Assembly: GCF_007827595.1 (NCBI RefSeq)
Contig: NZ_VISR01000003.1
Location: 558,001-622,000, forward strand
Reading direction: 5' to 3'
Origin: Streptomyces sp. BK340
Lineage (GTDB): Bacteria; Actinomycetota; Actinomycetes; Streptomycetales; Streptomycetaceae
Length of the DNA stretch: 64,000 bases
The notes under the pieces are model-generated. The model was not told where the DNA came from, made no database searches, and saw only the letters and a list, made by a program, of their open reading frames with translations. The position numbers and the translations under genes were made by a program. This document shows positions 49,533-58,424 of this stretch, in pieces. The first letter of the stretch is position 1. Each line of letters starts with the position of its first letter.

Positions 49533-50314
49533 GTCTGCACCCTTCCCGCCAGGACCACTTCGACGCCCGCCTCCGCCAGTGCGGAGCGGGTCACCGGGTC
49601 GACCGGCGCGTTCGTCACCACCACGTCCAGGTCCTCGGGACCGCAGACCTTCGCCATCCCCGTGCCCGGGAACTTCGCCGCGTCGGCGAGCAGCACGACC
49701 CGGTCACCCGCCTTGATCATGGCGCGCTTGACCGGCACCTCGACGACCGTCGTGTCCATCACCTGCCCGCCCGGGCGTACTCCGCTGGTGCCGAGGAAGA
49801 GCCAGTCGGCGTGCAGTTGGCGCAGGTTGTCCTCGGTGAGGAAGCCGACCAGGGAGCGGTACTCGCGGCGGACCATGCCGCCGAGCAGCACCAGTTCGAT
49901 GCCCTCGTCGTCGGCCAGCTCCTCGTAGACCACCAGGTTGCTGGTGATCACGGTGAGTCTGCGGCCGTGCAGCTGGCGGGCGAGCCGGTAGGCGGTGGTG
50001 CCGATGTCGAGCAGCACCGACTGACCGTCCTCCACCATCGCCGCCGCACGCGCCGCTATGGCGTCCTTCTCGGCCACGCGCATCTCGGCGACCTCGGCGA
50101 AGGGCTGGTCGCCCTCCTCCGCGACCGCGCCGCCGTGCACCCGGGTGAGCAGGCCGTCCTCCTCCAGTTTGACCAGGTCGCGCCTGATCGTGGCGGGGCT
50201 GACGCCCAGCTGTTCGGAGAGGTCGGTCACGGCCGCGGGGCCGCCGGAGCGCAGGGCCCGCAGGATGAGTCGGTGTCGTCGTTCCGCCAGCACGGCATGA
50301 ACACTACTCGTCAT
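49529..50314 (-). CDS. DeoR-family transcriptional regulator
   Basis: A 261-residue DeoR regulator. The helix-turn-helix is at about 28-50 (VTDLSEQLGVSPATIRRDLV) and the sugar-phosphate-binding domain includes LLDIGTTAYRLARQL and VITSNLVVYEEL. It is the first gene of a glycosidase operon (GH4, GH38, GH29) and probably regulates it. ATG 50314 is used; a TTG at 50320 is an alternative. It is divergent from the PHP-domain gene across 78 bp. Confidence 0.88.
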   Translation of the reverse strand: MTSSVHAVLAERRHRLILRALRSGGPAAVTDLSEQLGVSPATIRRDLVKLEEDGLLTRVHGGAVAEEGDQPFAEVAEMRVAEKDAIAARAAAMVEDGQSVLLDIGTTAYRLARQLHGRRLTVITSNLVVYEELADDEGIELVLLGGMVRREYRSLVGFLTEDNLRQLHADWLFLGTSGVRPGGQVMDTTVVEVPVKRAMIKAGDRVVLLADAAKFPGTGMAKVCGPEDLDVVVTNAPVDPVTRSALAEAGVEVVLAGRVQT

Positions 50315-50392
50315 CTTCAATCAAATCCATGCACGCTTCTGCTCGGGTATTGACCAATCTCCCGCAGCGGCGCACGATTCCGTGCACCGAAA

Positions 50393-51886
50393 TTGAACAG
50401 TTCTGACGAGCAGTTCCGACGACGAGCCGCTCGCCACGCAGCTTCGGCGGCGACGACCCGGTCCGCCGGGCCCGGCCCGCCTCGCGGGGCGCGGTCGCCT
50501 CCGCACCTCGCCCACCTCGTGGGCGACCACCACGTCCACTCCGTCTACAGCCACGACGCCAAGTACACGTTCTCGCAGCAGGCCCAGGCCGCCGCCAAGT
50601 ACGGCCTGGACTGGATGGTGTTCAACGAGCACGCCAACTTCGGGCACGCCCGCTACGGCGCCGCGCTGGAACACCAGGAGATCCTCAAGGCCCGCGCCGA
50701 GAACCCGCGTCAGCTGGTCTTCCAGGGCCTGGAGTGGTACATCCCGGCCGCGGAGCACTGCACGGTGTTCGCCGCCCCCGGCCCCCACGAGGCCGACCTG
50801 CTCACCCGGTTCGAGCTGGCCTACGACGGCAAGCTGCTCGGCTACACCGACGGCGCCCCGGGCAGCCCCGACACCGCCCGCAACGAGGCCCATGCCGTCA
50901 AGGCCATCCAGTGGCTGGCCGAGCAGCGCCGGACCGGCTACGTCGACGACGTCCTGGTCCTCGCCAACCACGCTGCCTTCCCCGGTCGGCGCGACTCGAC
51001 GTCGATCCGCGGCGAGTACGAGAACAAGCCGTCCGCCAACTCCTTCGCCGGCTACCCGGCCGACGCCTACCTCACGTACGGCGGCTTCGACTGGGCGACC
51101 GCGACGGTCGGCGGCCTGTGGGACTCGATGCTGGCCGAGGGCCGGCTGTTCTCGATCACCACCAACTCCGACAACCACCGGACCGTCTTCGACACCTGGA
51201 AGAACGGCGACTGGCAGCCCGGCCAGAACTTCGACAACACCGGCAGGCTGCCCGACCCCGTCGACACGGACACTCCGCAGCCCGGCAGCGACTTCTGGCC
51301 GGGAGAGTTCAGCCGCACCCATGTCGGTGTGACCCGCTACGGCTACCGCGCCGTGATGGCGGGCCTGCGCGCGGGCCGCGTCTGGCTGGACCACGGGCAT
51401 CTGCTCGACGGACTCGACGTGCGGCTGAAGCGGGACTGCGACTTCGGGCGGGGCGTCACGCTGGGCGGACGGCTGCGTGTCCGCAGGGGTGAGAAGGTCA
51501 CGCTGTATGTGACGGTGACCACCGCCTCCCGGGCCAACCCGCAGGGAATCCTGCCCGAGTTGGCGCACGTGGACGTGATCCGGGGTGCGGTGCGCGGCCC
51601 CCTCGCCGACCGCGACAGCTGGCAGGCGCCCGACACCAAGGTCGTCCGGAGCAAGGACGTCAGCGGTCGCAACGGGACGTACACCCTGCGCATCCCGCTG
51701 ACCGCGGGCGACGAGTCCTTCTACGTGCGCCTGCGCGGCAGCGACGGCCACCGGCACGGCGCCGGATACCTCGGCGCGGCGATCGACCCGTACGGGCCGG
51801 TCACCCACGAGCCCGGAAACGGTGACCCGTGGGCCGATACGTGGTTCTATTCCAACCCCATCTTCGTCGACGTGGCAGGAGTCTGA
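50393..51886 (+). CDS. PHP-domain metal-dependent hydrolase, N-terminus uncertain
   Basis: About 497 residues from a TTG start. The PHP metal ligands are visible: HHVHSVYSHD (about 44-53), FNEHANFGHARYG, GLEWYIPAAEHC, VLANH and TTNSDNH. A C-terminal beta-rich domain of about 150 residues follows. Related actinomycete proteins usually carry a Tat or Sec signal; here the first 40 residues are Arg/Pro/Ala-rich and no signal is seen, so the 5' end may be decayed or the start may lie at GTG 50520. The segment after VLVLANH also seems short compared with the family as I recall it. The substrate is unknown. Confidence 0.6.
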   Translation: MNSSDEQFRRRAARHAASAATTRSAGPGPPRGARSPPHLAHLVGDHHVHSVYSHDAKYTFSQQAQAAAKYGLDWMVFNEHANFGHARYGAALEHQEILKARAENPRQLVFQGLEWYIPAAEHCTVFAAPGPHEADLLTRFELAYDGKLLGYTDGAPGSPDTARNEAHAVKAIQWLAEQRRTGYVDDVLVLANHAAFPGRRDSTSIRGEYENKPSANSFAGYPADAYLTYGGFDWATATVGGLWDSMLAEGRLFSITTNSDNHRTVFDTWKNGDWQPGQNFDNTGRLPDPVDTDTPQPGSDFWPGEFSRTHVGVTRYGYRAVMAGLRAGRVWLDHGHLLDGLDVRLKRDCDFGRGVTLGGRLRVRRGEKVTLYVTVTTASRANPQGILPELAHVDVIRGAVRGPLADRDSWQAPDTKVVRSKDVSGRNGTYTLRIPLTAGDESFYVRLRGSDGHRHGAGYLGAAIDPYGPVTHEPGNGDPWADTWFYSNPIFVDVAGV

Positions 51887-52728
51887 TGAGACGTCATCTC
51901 CTCACCCTCACCGCCTTATTGGGCACGCTGGCCCTCGGCGCCCCGAGCGCCTCCGCGGCCGAGGGCCCCCAGTGGACGCACACCGGGACGTCGTACACCG
52001 ACACCCTCGGCGGCGGTCAGGGGCTCGCGAGCCGGGCGGACGGTTCGCTGCTGCACCGCGGTCTGCTGGACATCCCGCTGGACCTGCGGATCAAGGGCTG
52101 GAACCACGTGGGCGACCCGGACATCGCGCGCGGCTACGTCTTCGACGCCTACCAGGGCGCCGACTCGGCCACGTCGAAGATGTACGCGGTCACGACGCCC
52201 TCCGGGAAGCGGTACGACTACGTGCACCGGCTGGATCCCGGCGAGAGGGTGAACAACTCCTTCGCGACCGTCTCGCCCGACGGCCAGTGGCTGGTGTCGG
52301 GCGAGTGGGGCGACCAGAACCGGCTCCAGGTGTTCCCTGCGCCCCTGATCAACCCGGCCACGCCGGCCACCGGCGGCTCGCTGGCGCAGGCCGGGCAGAT
52401 CAGCCTGGACAAGCCGGTACGGGACATCCAGGGCTGTGACTTCGTCACCGCCACCCGGCTGGTGTGTGCCTCGGACGACGCCTCCGGCACGCTCTTCCCG
52501 CAGAGCAGGCCGCTGCTCCGGGTCGACCTGCCGCACCCGCTGGACGGCAAGCCGGTCACCGGCACGGTGACCGGCCTCTTCGGGCTGGAGCAGAAGAGCG
52601 TGTGCACCGGCACGTTCGAGGCGGAGGGCGTCGACTACGACCCGGGCAGCGGCACGCTGCGGGCCGAGGTGATCCCGCCGGGCGTGTGCGCGATCGCGAC
52701 GACCGTGTACGCGTACCGGCAGCAGTAA
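51886..52728 (+). CDS. Secreted protein of unknown function with a TTA codon
   Basis: A 280-residue exported protein. The signal peptide is about 1-25 (GAPSASAAEG). The mature part looks like a beta-propeller fragment (VFDAYQGADSATSKMYAV, SPDGQWLVSGEWGDQNRLQV) and has four cysteines late in the chain. Codon 11 is TTA (51916-51918), which ties expression to bldA. It overlaps the PHP gene by TGATG, so the two are co-translated. No family function is known to me. Confidence 0.65.
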   Translation: MRRHLLTLTALLGTLALGAPSASAAEGPQWTHTGTSYTDTLGGGQGLASRADGSLLHRGLLDIPLDLRIKGWNHVGDPDIARGYVFDAYQGADSATSKMYAVTTPSGKRYDYVHRLDPGERVNNSFATVSPDGQWLVSGEWGDQNRLQVFPAPLINPATPATGGSLAQAGQISLDKPVRDIQGCDFVTATRLVCASDDASGTLFPQSRPLLRVDLPHPLDGKPVTGTVTGLFGLEQKSVCTGTFEAEGVDYDPGSGTLRAEVIPPGVCAIATTVYAYRQQ

Positions 52729-52732
52729 CCGC

Positions 52733-53050
52733 TCACGCGTAGAAGCGGGAGAGACTCTGCAGGACGGCGGCGGGCTTCCCGCCGCCGTCGCTCTCCACCG
52801 TGCCGTCGACGGCGATCCGCACCCCGCCCGGCACCTCCTCGACGGAGGCGAGCCGCGCGGCGAGCCGGATGCGCGAGCCCGCCTTCACCGGAGCGGGGAA
52901 ACGCACCCTGTTCAGCCCGTAGTTGACCTTCGTGGTCACGCCCTGGACGTCCCGCAGTTCGGTGAAGAGCGGGACGAACAGGGAGAGGGTGAGGTAGCCG
53001 TGGGCGATCGGGGCGCCGAACGGGCCCTTCTCGGCACGTTCGCGGTCCAC
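52733..53050 (-). pseudogene. MaoC-family hydratase remnant (C-terminal 105 codons)
   Basis: The frame from GTG 53050 encodes VDRERAEKGPFGAPIAHGYL, then TLSLFVPLF, NYGLNRVRFPAPVKAGSRI and the C-terminus QSLSRFYA, which match the last two thirds of MaoC enoyl-CoA hydratases. The N-terminal part with the catalytic Asp and His (GDxxxxH region) is missing, so the product cannot be active. Directly upstream, in another frame, is the end of an acyl-CoA ligase. A deletion has joined the two genes. Confidence 0.75.
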
Positions 53051-53279
53051 AGTGCTCGCGCACCCGGGGCTTGAGCAGCTTTCGGGAGGCGGTGCGCGGA
53101 AGTTCGTCCGCGACCACCGGCGATTTGGGGATCTTGTACTTGGCGAGCCGGCCGGCCGGCGAGGCCGGCACCTCGTCCGGGTCGAGGTCCACGCCCGCCT
53201 CGGGGACGACGACCGCGCGGGGCACCTCGCCCCACCTGTCGTCCGGGACACCGATGACCGCGCGAACCCTCGCCGTCAT
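53051..53279 (-). pseudogene. Acyl-CoA ligase remnant (C-terminal domain only)
   Basis: The minus-strand frame encodes VIGVPDDRWGEVPRAVVVP, then AGRLAKYKIPKSPVV and ELPRTASRKLLKPRVRE, the C-terminal subdomain of AMP-forming acyl-CoA ligases. The usual PRTASGK is PRTASRK here. The adenylation core is absent, and the frame runs into the MaoC remnant without a stop. It is a decayed gene, not a functional enzyme. Confidence 0.75.
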
Positions 53280-53288
53280 CGGCGAAGT

Positions 53289-53316
53289 CCCCGTGCCGTG
53301 GGGCTCCGGCACGGGG
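53289..53316. terminator. Hairpin downstream of the lipase gene
   Basis: CCCCGTGCC (53289-53297) pairs with GGCACGGGG (53308-53316) around a 10-base loop. It lies 34 bp past the lipase stop in the direction of transcription, at the edge of the decayed ligase fragment. Confidence 0.55.
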
Positions 53317-53349
53317 ATGTTCACGAGCGGGCGAACTCCGCCGCGGGGG

Positions 53350-54636
53350 TCAGCAGTTGCCCTTCGTCTCCTTTCCGGCGAACCGGTCGCCGAGCCAGGC
53401 CACGACATCGCCCACCGCCTGGGCGTCGCCGGTGAGGTGGTCACCGACGTACGACGTCCACTGGGTCCTGATCCCGGCCGAGCAGTAGGCGCGGCGGGTC
53501 TCACTCGCCATCTGCGCCGGGATCACCTCGTCCGCCAGGCCGCGGTACTGCAGCACCGGGAAGCCGATCTCGTAGCGGGCGCCCGAGCCCGGGGTGCCGA
53601 CCCCGGCGCCCAGTTTGCCGGCCTCGACGGCGTCGCCCCAGGTGGCGCCGTCGGGGCCGTGCAGGGCGTAGATCTGGTCGAGCGTCAGCCCGTCCTTGGT
53701 GTACTGCTCGATCCGCGCGCCCGGGAAGCGGCTCACGGTACCGACCGCGCACAGTGACTCGGCGTCCTTGACGGCCTTGTGCCCGCTGTCGTCGAGGAGG
53801 TCGTCGAACGGCAGGTCGGGATGGGTGACGGACAGACCGATGAACGCGTCCACCAGGAACCCGGCGAAGAACCGTCCGTCGAGGTTGCTCGCCACCTGCT
53901 TGAGGTCGGTGGGTATCCCGCCGGAGGCCGAGCCGACGACGTTCAGTTCGGGGGCGTACGACCGGGCGAGCTGGGCCGCCCACAGGCTGCCGGAACCGCC
54001 CTCCGAGTAGCCCCAGATCCCGACCTCGGCTTCGGGGCTCACCCCGGCGCCGGGCACCCGGGAGGCCGCGCGGGCCATGTCGAGGGCGGCGTGACCGGCC
54101 TCCGCCCCCGAGGCGTACGGGTGGACCTGGCCGTTCATGTAGCCCTGGCCGTCCGTTGCGGCGACGGCGTAACCGGCGTTGAGCAGCGCCGCGATGTTCG
54201 GGCCCTCGTAGGCGTCCTGGTACTGGCCGGCGAGCTGCTTGGAGAACGCGCACTGCGGTCCGATGCCGAGCGTGCCCGGCACGAACGCGACCAGCGGCCG
54301 CGCGCCCGGTCCGGTCCACGGCTTCTGCGGCACGACGACGATGCCGACGACGGAGACCGGCCGGCCCCGCCCGTCGGTGGAGCCGTACTGCACCTTCCAG
54401 GCGTTCAGCGGGGGGCCGCCGATCACCATGGGCAGCGCGTCGGCCTTGCGGCAGGCGACGACGGCTCCCGGTGCGGCGGTGGGGGTGTCCGGGGGCCGGT
54501 AGATGTCGGCGTCAGCGGCGGAGCACGCCTCCGGCGTCCCGGCCTCCGCAGCCACCGCCGGCACTGTCAGCAGTCCGCCCAGCAGGCCCGCGGCGGCGAG
54601 CAGTGCGGCTCTTCTCGGCAGCGGCTTCCTGGGCAT
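53350..54636 (-). CDS. Secreted lipase (LIP family)
   Basis: A 428-residue exported alpha/beta hydrolase of the secretory lipase family. The signal peptide is about 1-36 (PAVAAEA). The nucleophile serine is in WGYSEGGSGS (about residue 208), with the acid in YRGLADEVIP and His in YVGDHLTG. Four to six cysteines fit disulfides. ATG 54636 follows GAGGTG; a GTG at 54648 is an alternative. It ends at a hairpin and lies next to decayed genes. Confidence 0.85.
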   Translation of the reverse strand: MPRKPLPRRAALLAAAGLLGGLLTVPAVAAEAGTPEACSAADADIYRPPDTPTAAPGAVVACRKADALPMVIGGPPLNAWKVQYGSTDGRGRPVSVVGIVVVPQKPWTGPGARPLVAFVPGTLGIGPQCAFSKQLAGQYQDAYEGPNIAALLNAGYAVAATDGQGYMNGQVHPYASGAEAGHAALDMARAASRVPGAGVSPEAEVGIWGYSEGGSGSLWAAQLARSYAPELNVVGSASGGIPTDLKQVASNLDGRFFAGFLVDAFIGLSVTHPDLPFDDLLDDSGHKAVKDAESLCAVGTVSRFPGARIEQYTKDGLTLDQIYALHGPDGATWGDAVEAGKLGAGVGTPGSGARYEIGFPVLQYRGLADEVIPAQMASETRRAYCSAGIRTQWTSYVGDHLTGDAQAVGDVVAWLGDRFAGKETKGNC

Positions 54637-54698
54637 GGGGGAGTTCACCTCAGAGCGTCCCTTCTGTGGGGTGAAGAGTGAAGCTGAGCAGGCCGAGA

Positions 54699-54720
54699 GG
54701 TTACGGAGGCGTAGGTAACC
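54699..54720. promoter_or_regulatory. Inverted repeat in the lipase / DUF817 divergent region
   Basis: GGTTAC (54699-54704) and GTAACC (54715-54720) form a 6 bp inverted repeat with a 10 bp spacer in the 208 bp between the two divergent genes. It may be an operator; nothing else is recognised there. Confidence 0.35.
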
Positions 54721-54844
54721 GCTGATAGTTAAAGGACGACGAACCGGCGGGGTCAGGGCTGTGCGCCGGTGACTAGCGTGGTGGGAGGGCCGATCGGCTC
54801 CTCAGGCAACCGGGGGCGGGCCGGATGTCGTCCTCCTGATCACC

Positions 54845-55639
54845 ATGCCCACTACAAATCCGGCCGGCTTCCCGGCGTCCCCGATCAGCCAGTTGCTCGA
54901 CTTCACCTGGACCCAGACCCGGGCCTGCGCCTTCGCGATCGCCCTGTTGTCCGGAGTGGCGGCATCGGCCCTGCTGCCACCGCTGCCGGTGGCCCGCTAC
55001 GACCTGCTCGCCTGCTACGGCGTGCTCCTCACGCTGCTGTTCTGGCGGCGCGGCTGGGAGAGCGGACGCGACGTCGCCGTCATCGCCGCCTGCCATGTCA
55101 TCGGTCTCGCCTTCGAGCTGGTGAAGGTCTCGCTCGGCTCGTGGAGCTACCCGGAACCGGCCGTGCTGAAGTTCGCGGGCGTCCCGCTGTACGGGGGCTT
55201 CCTCTACGCGGCCGTAGGCAGCTACATCTGCCGGGCCTGGCACCTGTTCGACCTGGAAGTGGTCCGCTACCGGCCACGGGCGACGGCCCTGGTGGCCGCC
55301 GCCGTCTACGTCAACTTCTTCAGCCACCACTGGCTGCCCGACGCCCGCTGGCCCCTGGCGGCCCTCCTCGTGGCCGTCACCGCGGGCACCACGGTGCACT
55401 TCACGGTGCGCGGGACACGGCGCCGCATGCCGCTCGCGCTGTCCTTCACCCTGATCGGGTTCTTCCTGTGGCTGGCGGAGAACCTCGCCACCTATGTGGG
55501 CGCGTGGCGCTACCCGTACCAGTTGCACGGCTGGCAGCCCGTCGACGTCGGCAAGTTCGGCGCCTGGGCGCTGCTCATCAGCGTCACGTTCGTCCTCGCG
55601 GCGTTCGGCCGGTCCAGGACACCCCCTGCGCCTCGGTGA
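54845..55639 (+). CDS. DUF817 integral membrane protein
   Basis: A 264-residue protein with about eight helices. The conserved DUF817 pattern is clear (GSWSYPEPAVLKFAGVPLY, GSYICRAWHLFDLEVV, VNFFSHHWLPDARWPL, then FFLWLAENLATYVGAWRYP). The function of DUF817 is not known. It is a monocistronic gene closed by a strong hairpin. Confidence 0.85.
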   Translation: MPTTNPAGFPASPISQLLDFTWTQTRACAFAIALLSGVAASALLPPLPVARYDLLACYGVLLTLLFWRRGWESGRDVAVIAACHVIGLAFELVKVSLGSWSYPEPAVLKFAGVPLYGGFLYAAVGSYICRAWHLFDLEVVRYRPRATALVAAAVYVNFFSHHWLPDARWPLAALLVAVTAGTTVHFTVRGTRRRMPLALSFTLIGFFLWLAENLATYVGAWRYPYQLHGWQPVDVGKFGAWALLISVTFVLAAFGRSRTPPAPR

Positions 55640-55649
55640 CTGCCGTTGC

Positions 55650-55678
55650 CCCCGGGCTCCCCATGCGGGGGCCCGGGG
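55650..55678. terminator. Bidirectional hairpin terminator
   Basis: CCCCGGGC-t-CCCC (55650-55662) pairs with GGGG-GCCCGGGG (55667-55678) around the loop ATGC, with one bulged base. It separates DUF817 from the converging FAD/TPR fusion gene. Confidence 0.7.
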
Positions 55679-55730
55679 CCGGTCTCCGACAGGTGACCGC
55701 GTCGGGGCTCCGGTGGAGGCGGATGTGCGG

Positions 55731-58424
55731 TCAGCCGGACAGGCCGGCCAGCAACCGCCGGTCCCGGGGGGCCGGTTTGCGGTCCAGGCGGGCGTCCAGG
55801 AGGCGACGGGCGGCGTCACTGCGGCCCGCCGCCACCAGGGCGTACAGCAGTGTCTCCTCGACGACCTCCCGCTGGGCCGCGCTGCCGCCGACGCTGCGCA
55901 GTACGGGCAGCAGCGCGTCCAGGCCACGGGCAGCCTCCACGAAGCGCTCCTCGACGAGCGCGGCCAGCGCCTCGCACAGCGGCGCGACGACCTCGCGTTG
56001 CACCTGGTCCGCCCCCAGGGCGTGGTCGCGCAGCCGGCGCAGGGCGGGCAGATCCCCGGCGGCGGTGCGGGCGACCGCGACATGCAGCGCGGTGAACGCG
56101 GTCGCCGGCCGCTCCAGCACCTCCAGCTCGACCGACTCCAGCACGTCGGCCGCGGGCAGTTCACCCCACCAGCTGTCGCTCAGCCGCGCCCGCCACAGCA
56201 GTGAGCCCGAGTCGACCAGGGCCCGCATTCCGCTCACCCGGCCGGGCGCGAGCTGCGCGAACCAGCGCCTGCGGACCGCAGCCGGGTCGTCGAGGGCGAG
56301 TTCGTGCAGCGCGATGTGCCAGGAGAAGTGCGCCCGGTGGACCGCGCCCCGGCCCCGGCCCGACACCCAGCGGTCCAGCCAGTCACGTCCGGCCTCGTGC
56401 GCACCCGACTCGTAGTGCACGTGCGCCAGGGCGTGCACGGCGTGCCCGGAGGCGGGCTCGACGGCCAGCGCCCGGTGCGCCAGCTCGCCCGCCTCATGCA
56501 GCCGGCCCTCCTCCTGGCGCAGGAAGGCGAGCAGCGAGGTGTGGAACCAGTGCCCGTCGTACGCCGGTGACGTCAGTTCGAGCAGACCGAGCGCGTCGTC
56601 GTCGTGCAGGTCGCTGACACCGGAGAAGGCGATGGTGGGCACGGCGGCGGCCAGCGCGAGCGCGTCGGCGGGATAGGTCCGCAGGTGTCGTACCAGCGCC
56701 TCGTCCCCGTCGTCGCCGGTGATCCGGCGCGTGACCACGTCCACGAAGGACCGCTCGCGCGTGTCGGCCCGCTCGCGTGCGCAGCGCTGTGCGTCGGCGA
56801 GGGCGCGGGGTACGTCGACTGCGGCCCCGCACTCGTGGCCCAGCAGGGCGAGGGCCGCGTGGCCGAGGGCGAATCCGGGGTCGAGGGCGACCGCGCGGGC
56901 GAAGCCCTGCGGGGCTCCCGAGCGGACCTTGAGGACCCGGTCGAGCCCGCCGCGGTAGGCGGCGGCCGCCTCGGCGTGGGTGGTCAGGGCGAGGCCGTGT
57001 CCGTCGACGGGTCGGCGGGTCGTTCGGCGCCTCGGGGCGAGCGGGGCCAGCAGCTGCTGGGCCAGCTCGACGGCCTGGACACGGATTTCGGGCATCGCGG
57101 TGGTCTCCCACAGCTCGCCCCGGCGCGGGGCGCCCAGCGTGAACAGCGGGAGCCCGGCACCGCCCCGGGCGTCCAGGAGGCGGCCGTCCCGGGTCGCGGC
57201 GCCCATGCCGAGCGGGCCGGGAACCGCCGCCCCGGACGCGAACAGCCCACGCCACAGCGGGTCGTCGAGGCCCCGTCCCGGGCCGGTGCAGTCGACCACC
57301 CAGCCCACGTGCAGCGTGCGGCCGCCCGAGAGCTCGACGGCGAGCCCTGCGCCGTCGGCCCCCGTCACCCGCACGACCGTGCCCGTGTGGACCTGGAGGC
57401 GGCGCGCGGTGCGGGCCCGGGAGACGTGCTCCGCGGTGGCGGGGGACATGCGGTGGCGGTGGGTGTTCCACAGGGCGCCCTCGCGGGCGAGGAAGTCCTC
57501 CCGCTCCTCGGGGGTGAGGCTGCGCCACAGTCGCGTGGTGTGGGGGCGGAGGCTGTCGAGGCCGGGGCGCCAGTCGCCGTGGGTGCGGACCGAGCGGCTG
57601 AGGTGCCGGTAGACGGCACGACGCAGCCGGCCCAGCGAGGTGTCGTGCAGGTCCTGGGGCGCGGGCATGACGGCGGCCGGGCCGAGCGCGTGCGGCTGGG
57701 GCAGCAGGCCGTTGCGGGAGAGGGCGTGGAGGGTGCGGCCGGGGCGGTCGAGGGTCAGCGCGAGGTCGACGGCGGTCAGGCCGGTGCCGACGAGCAGCAC
57801 GTCGTCGCTGCCGTCCCGGGCGCCGTCCGGGGCACCCGCCAGGGCCCCGTCCAGCGCGCCCGGCGCCCACGGCGTGCCGACGAAGCGCGCCGAGGCGCGC
57901 AGCGCGGGCGGCGCCCATGCGGAGGTCGCGGCGGCGGGGCCGGTGGCGAGGACGGCGGCGTCGGCGGTCAGGTGTCCCCCGTCGGCGAGGCTCAGCTCCA
58001 CCCTGCCGCCGGGGGTGCCGGTACAGCCCTCCGCCCGGGTGCGCAGCCGGCGTACGGCGACCGTTCCGTGGGCGCGGACGATCGCCTGGCCGAGGGTGTC
58101 GGCGAGGTAGGCGCCGTAGCGGTAGCGGGTGGCGTAGTCGGCGCCGGTGACCTCGGGTTCGCCGTGCCGGCACAGCCAGCGGGTGAAGTGACCCGGATCG
58201 TCGGGGTAGGCGCTCATGTTGCCGGCGGGCACGTTCAGGCGGTGGCGTGGGTCGCGGGTGGCGTAGGCGGTGCCTCGGCCCGCCTCGGGGGCCGCGTCGA
58301 TCAGGACGACGTCGAGGGGAGTCCGGCGGCGGGTCGCCGTCTCGCAGAGCTGGACGGCGGTCAGGGCGCCTGCCGCGCCGGCTCCGACGATGGCCACGGT
58401 GTGCCGCTTGCGGACGTCGGTCAC
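55731..58424 (-). CDS. FAD/NAD(P)-binding oxidoreductase fused to a TTC38-like TPR domain
   Basis: An 897-residue two-part protein. Residues about 8-475 are a FAD/NAD(P)-binding (NAD_binding_9) oxidoreductase: VAIVGAGAAGALTAVQL at 10-26, RHRLNVPAGNMSAY, a second dinucleotide site VLLVGTGLTAVDLAL, and WVVDCTGPGRGL. Residues about 485-890 resemble the TPR protein TTC38 (AVALDPGFALGHAALALLG, then HYESGAHEAGRDWLDRW). There is no stop or frame change at the junction. GTG 58424 has GGAGG at a good distance. The substrate is unknown. Confidence 0.75.
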   Translation of the reverse strand: MTDVRKRHTVAIVGAGAAGALTAVQLCETATRRRTPLDVVLIDAAPEAGRGTAYATRDPRHRLNVPAGNMSAYPDDPGHFTRWLCRHGEPEVTGADYATRYRYGAYLADTLGQAIVRAHGTVAVRRLRTRAEGCTGTPGGRVELSLADGGHLTADAAVLATGPAAATSAWAPPALRASARFVGTPWAPGALDGALAGAPDGARDGSDDVLLVGTGLTAVDLALTLDRPGRTLHALSRNGLLPQPHALGPAAVMPAPQDLHDTSLGRLRRAVYRHLSRSVRTHGDWRPGLDSLRPHTTRLWRSLTPEEREDFLAREGALWNTHRHRMSPATAEHVSRARTARRLQVHTGTVVRVTGADGAGLAVELSGGRTLHVGWVVDCTGPGRGLDDPLWRGLFASGAAVPGPLGMGAATRDGRLLDARGGAGLPLFTLGAPRRGELWETTAMPEIRVQAVELAQQLLAPLAPRRRTTRRPVDGHGLALTTHAEAAAAYRGGLDRVLKVRSGAPQGFARAVALDPGFALGHAALALLGHECGAAVDVPRALADAQRCARERADTRERSFVDVVTRRITGDDGDEALVRHLRTYPADALALAAAVPTIAFSGVSDLHDDDALGLLELTSPAYDGHWFHTSLLAFLRQEEGRLHEAGELAHRALAVEPASGHAVHALAHVHYESGAHEAGRDWLDRWVSGRGRGAVHRAHFSWHIALHELALDDPAAVRRRWFAQLAPGRVSGMRALVDSGSLLWRARLSDSWWGELPAADVLESVELEVLERPATAFTALHVAVARTAAGDLPALRRLRDHALGADQVQREVVAPLCEALAALVEERFVEAARGLDALLPVLRSVGGSAAQREVVEETLLYALVAAGRSDAARRLLDARLDRKPAPRDRRLLAGLSG

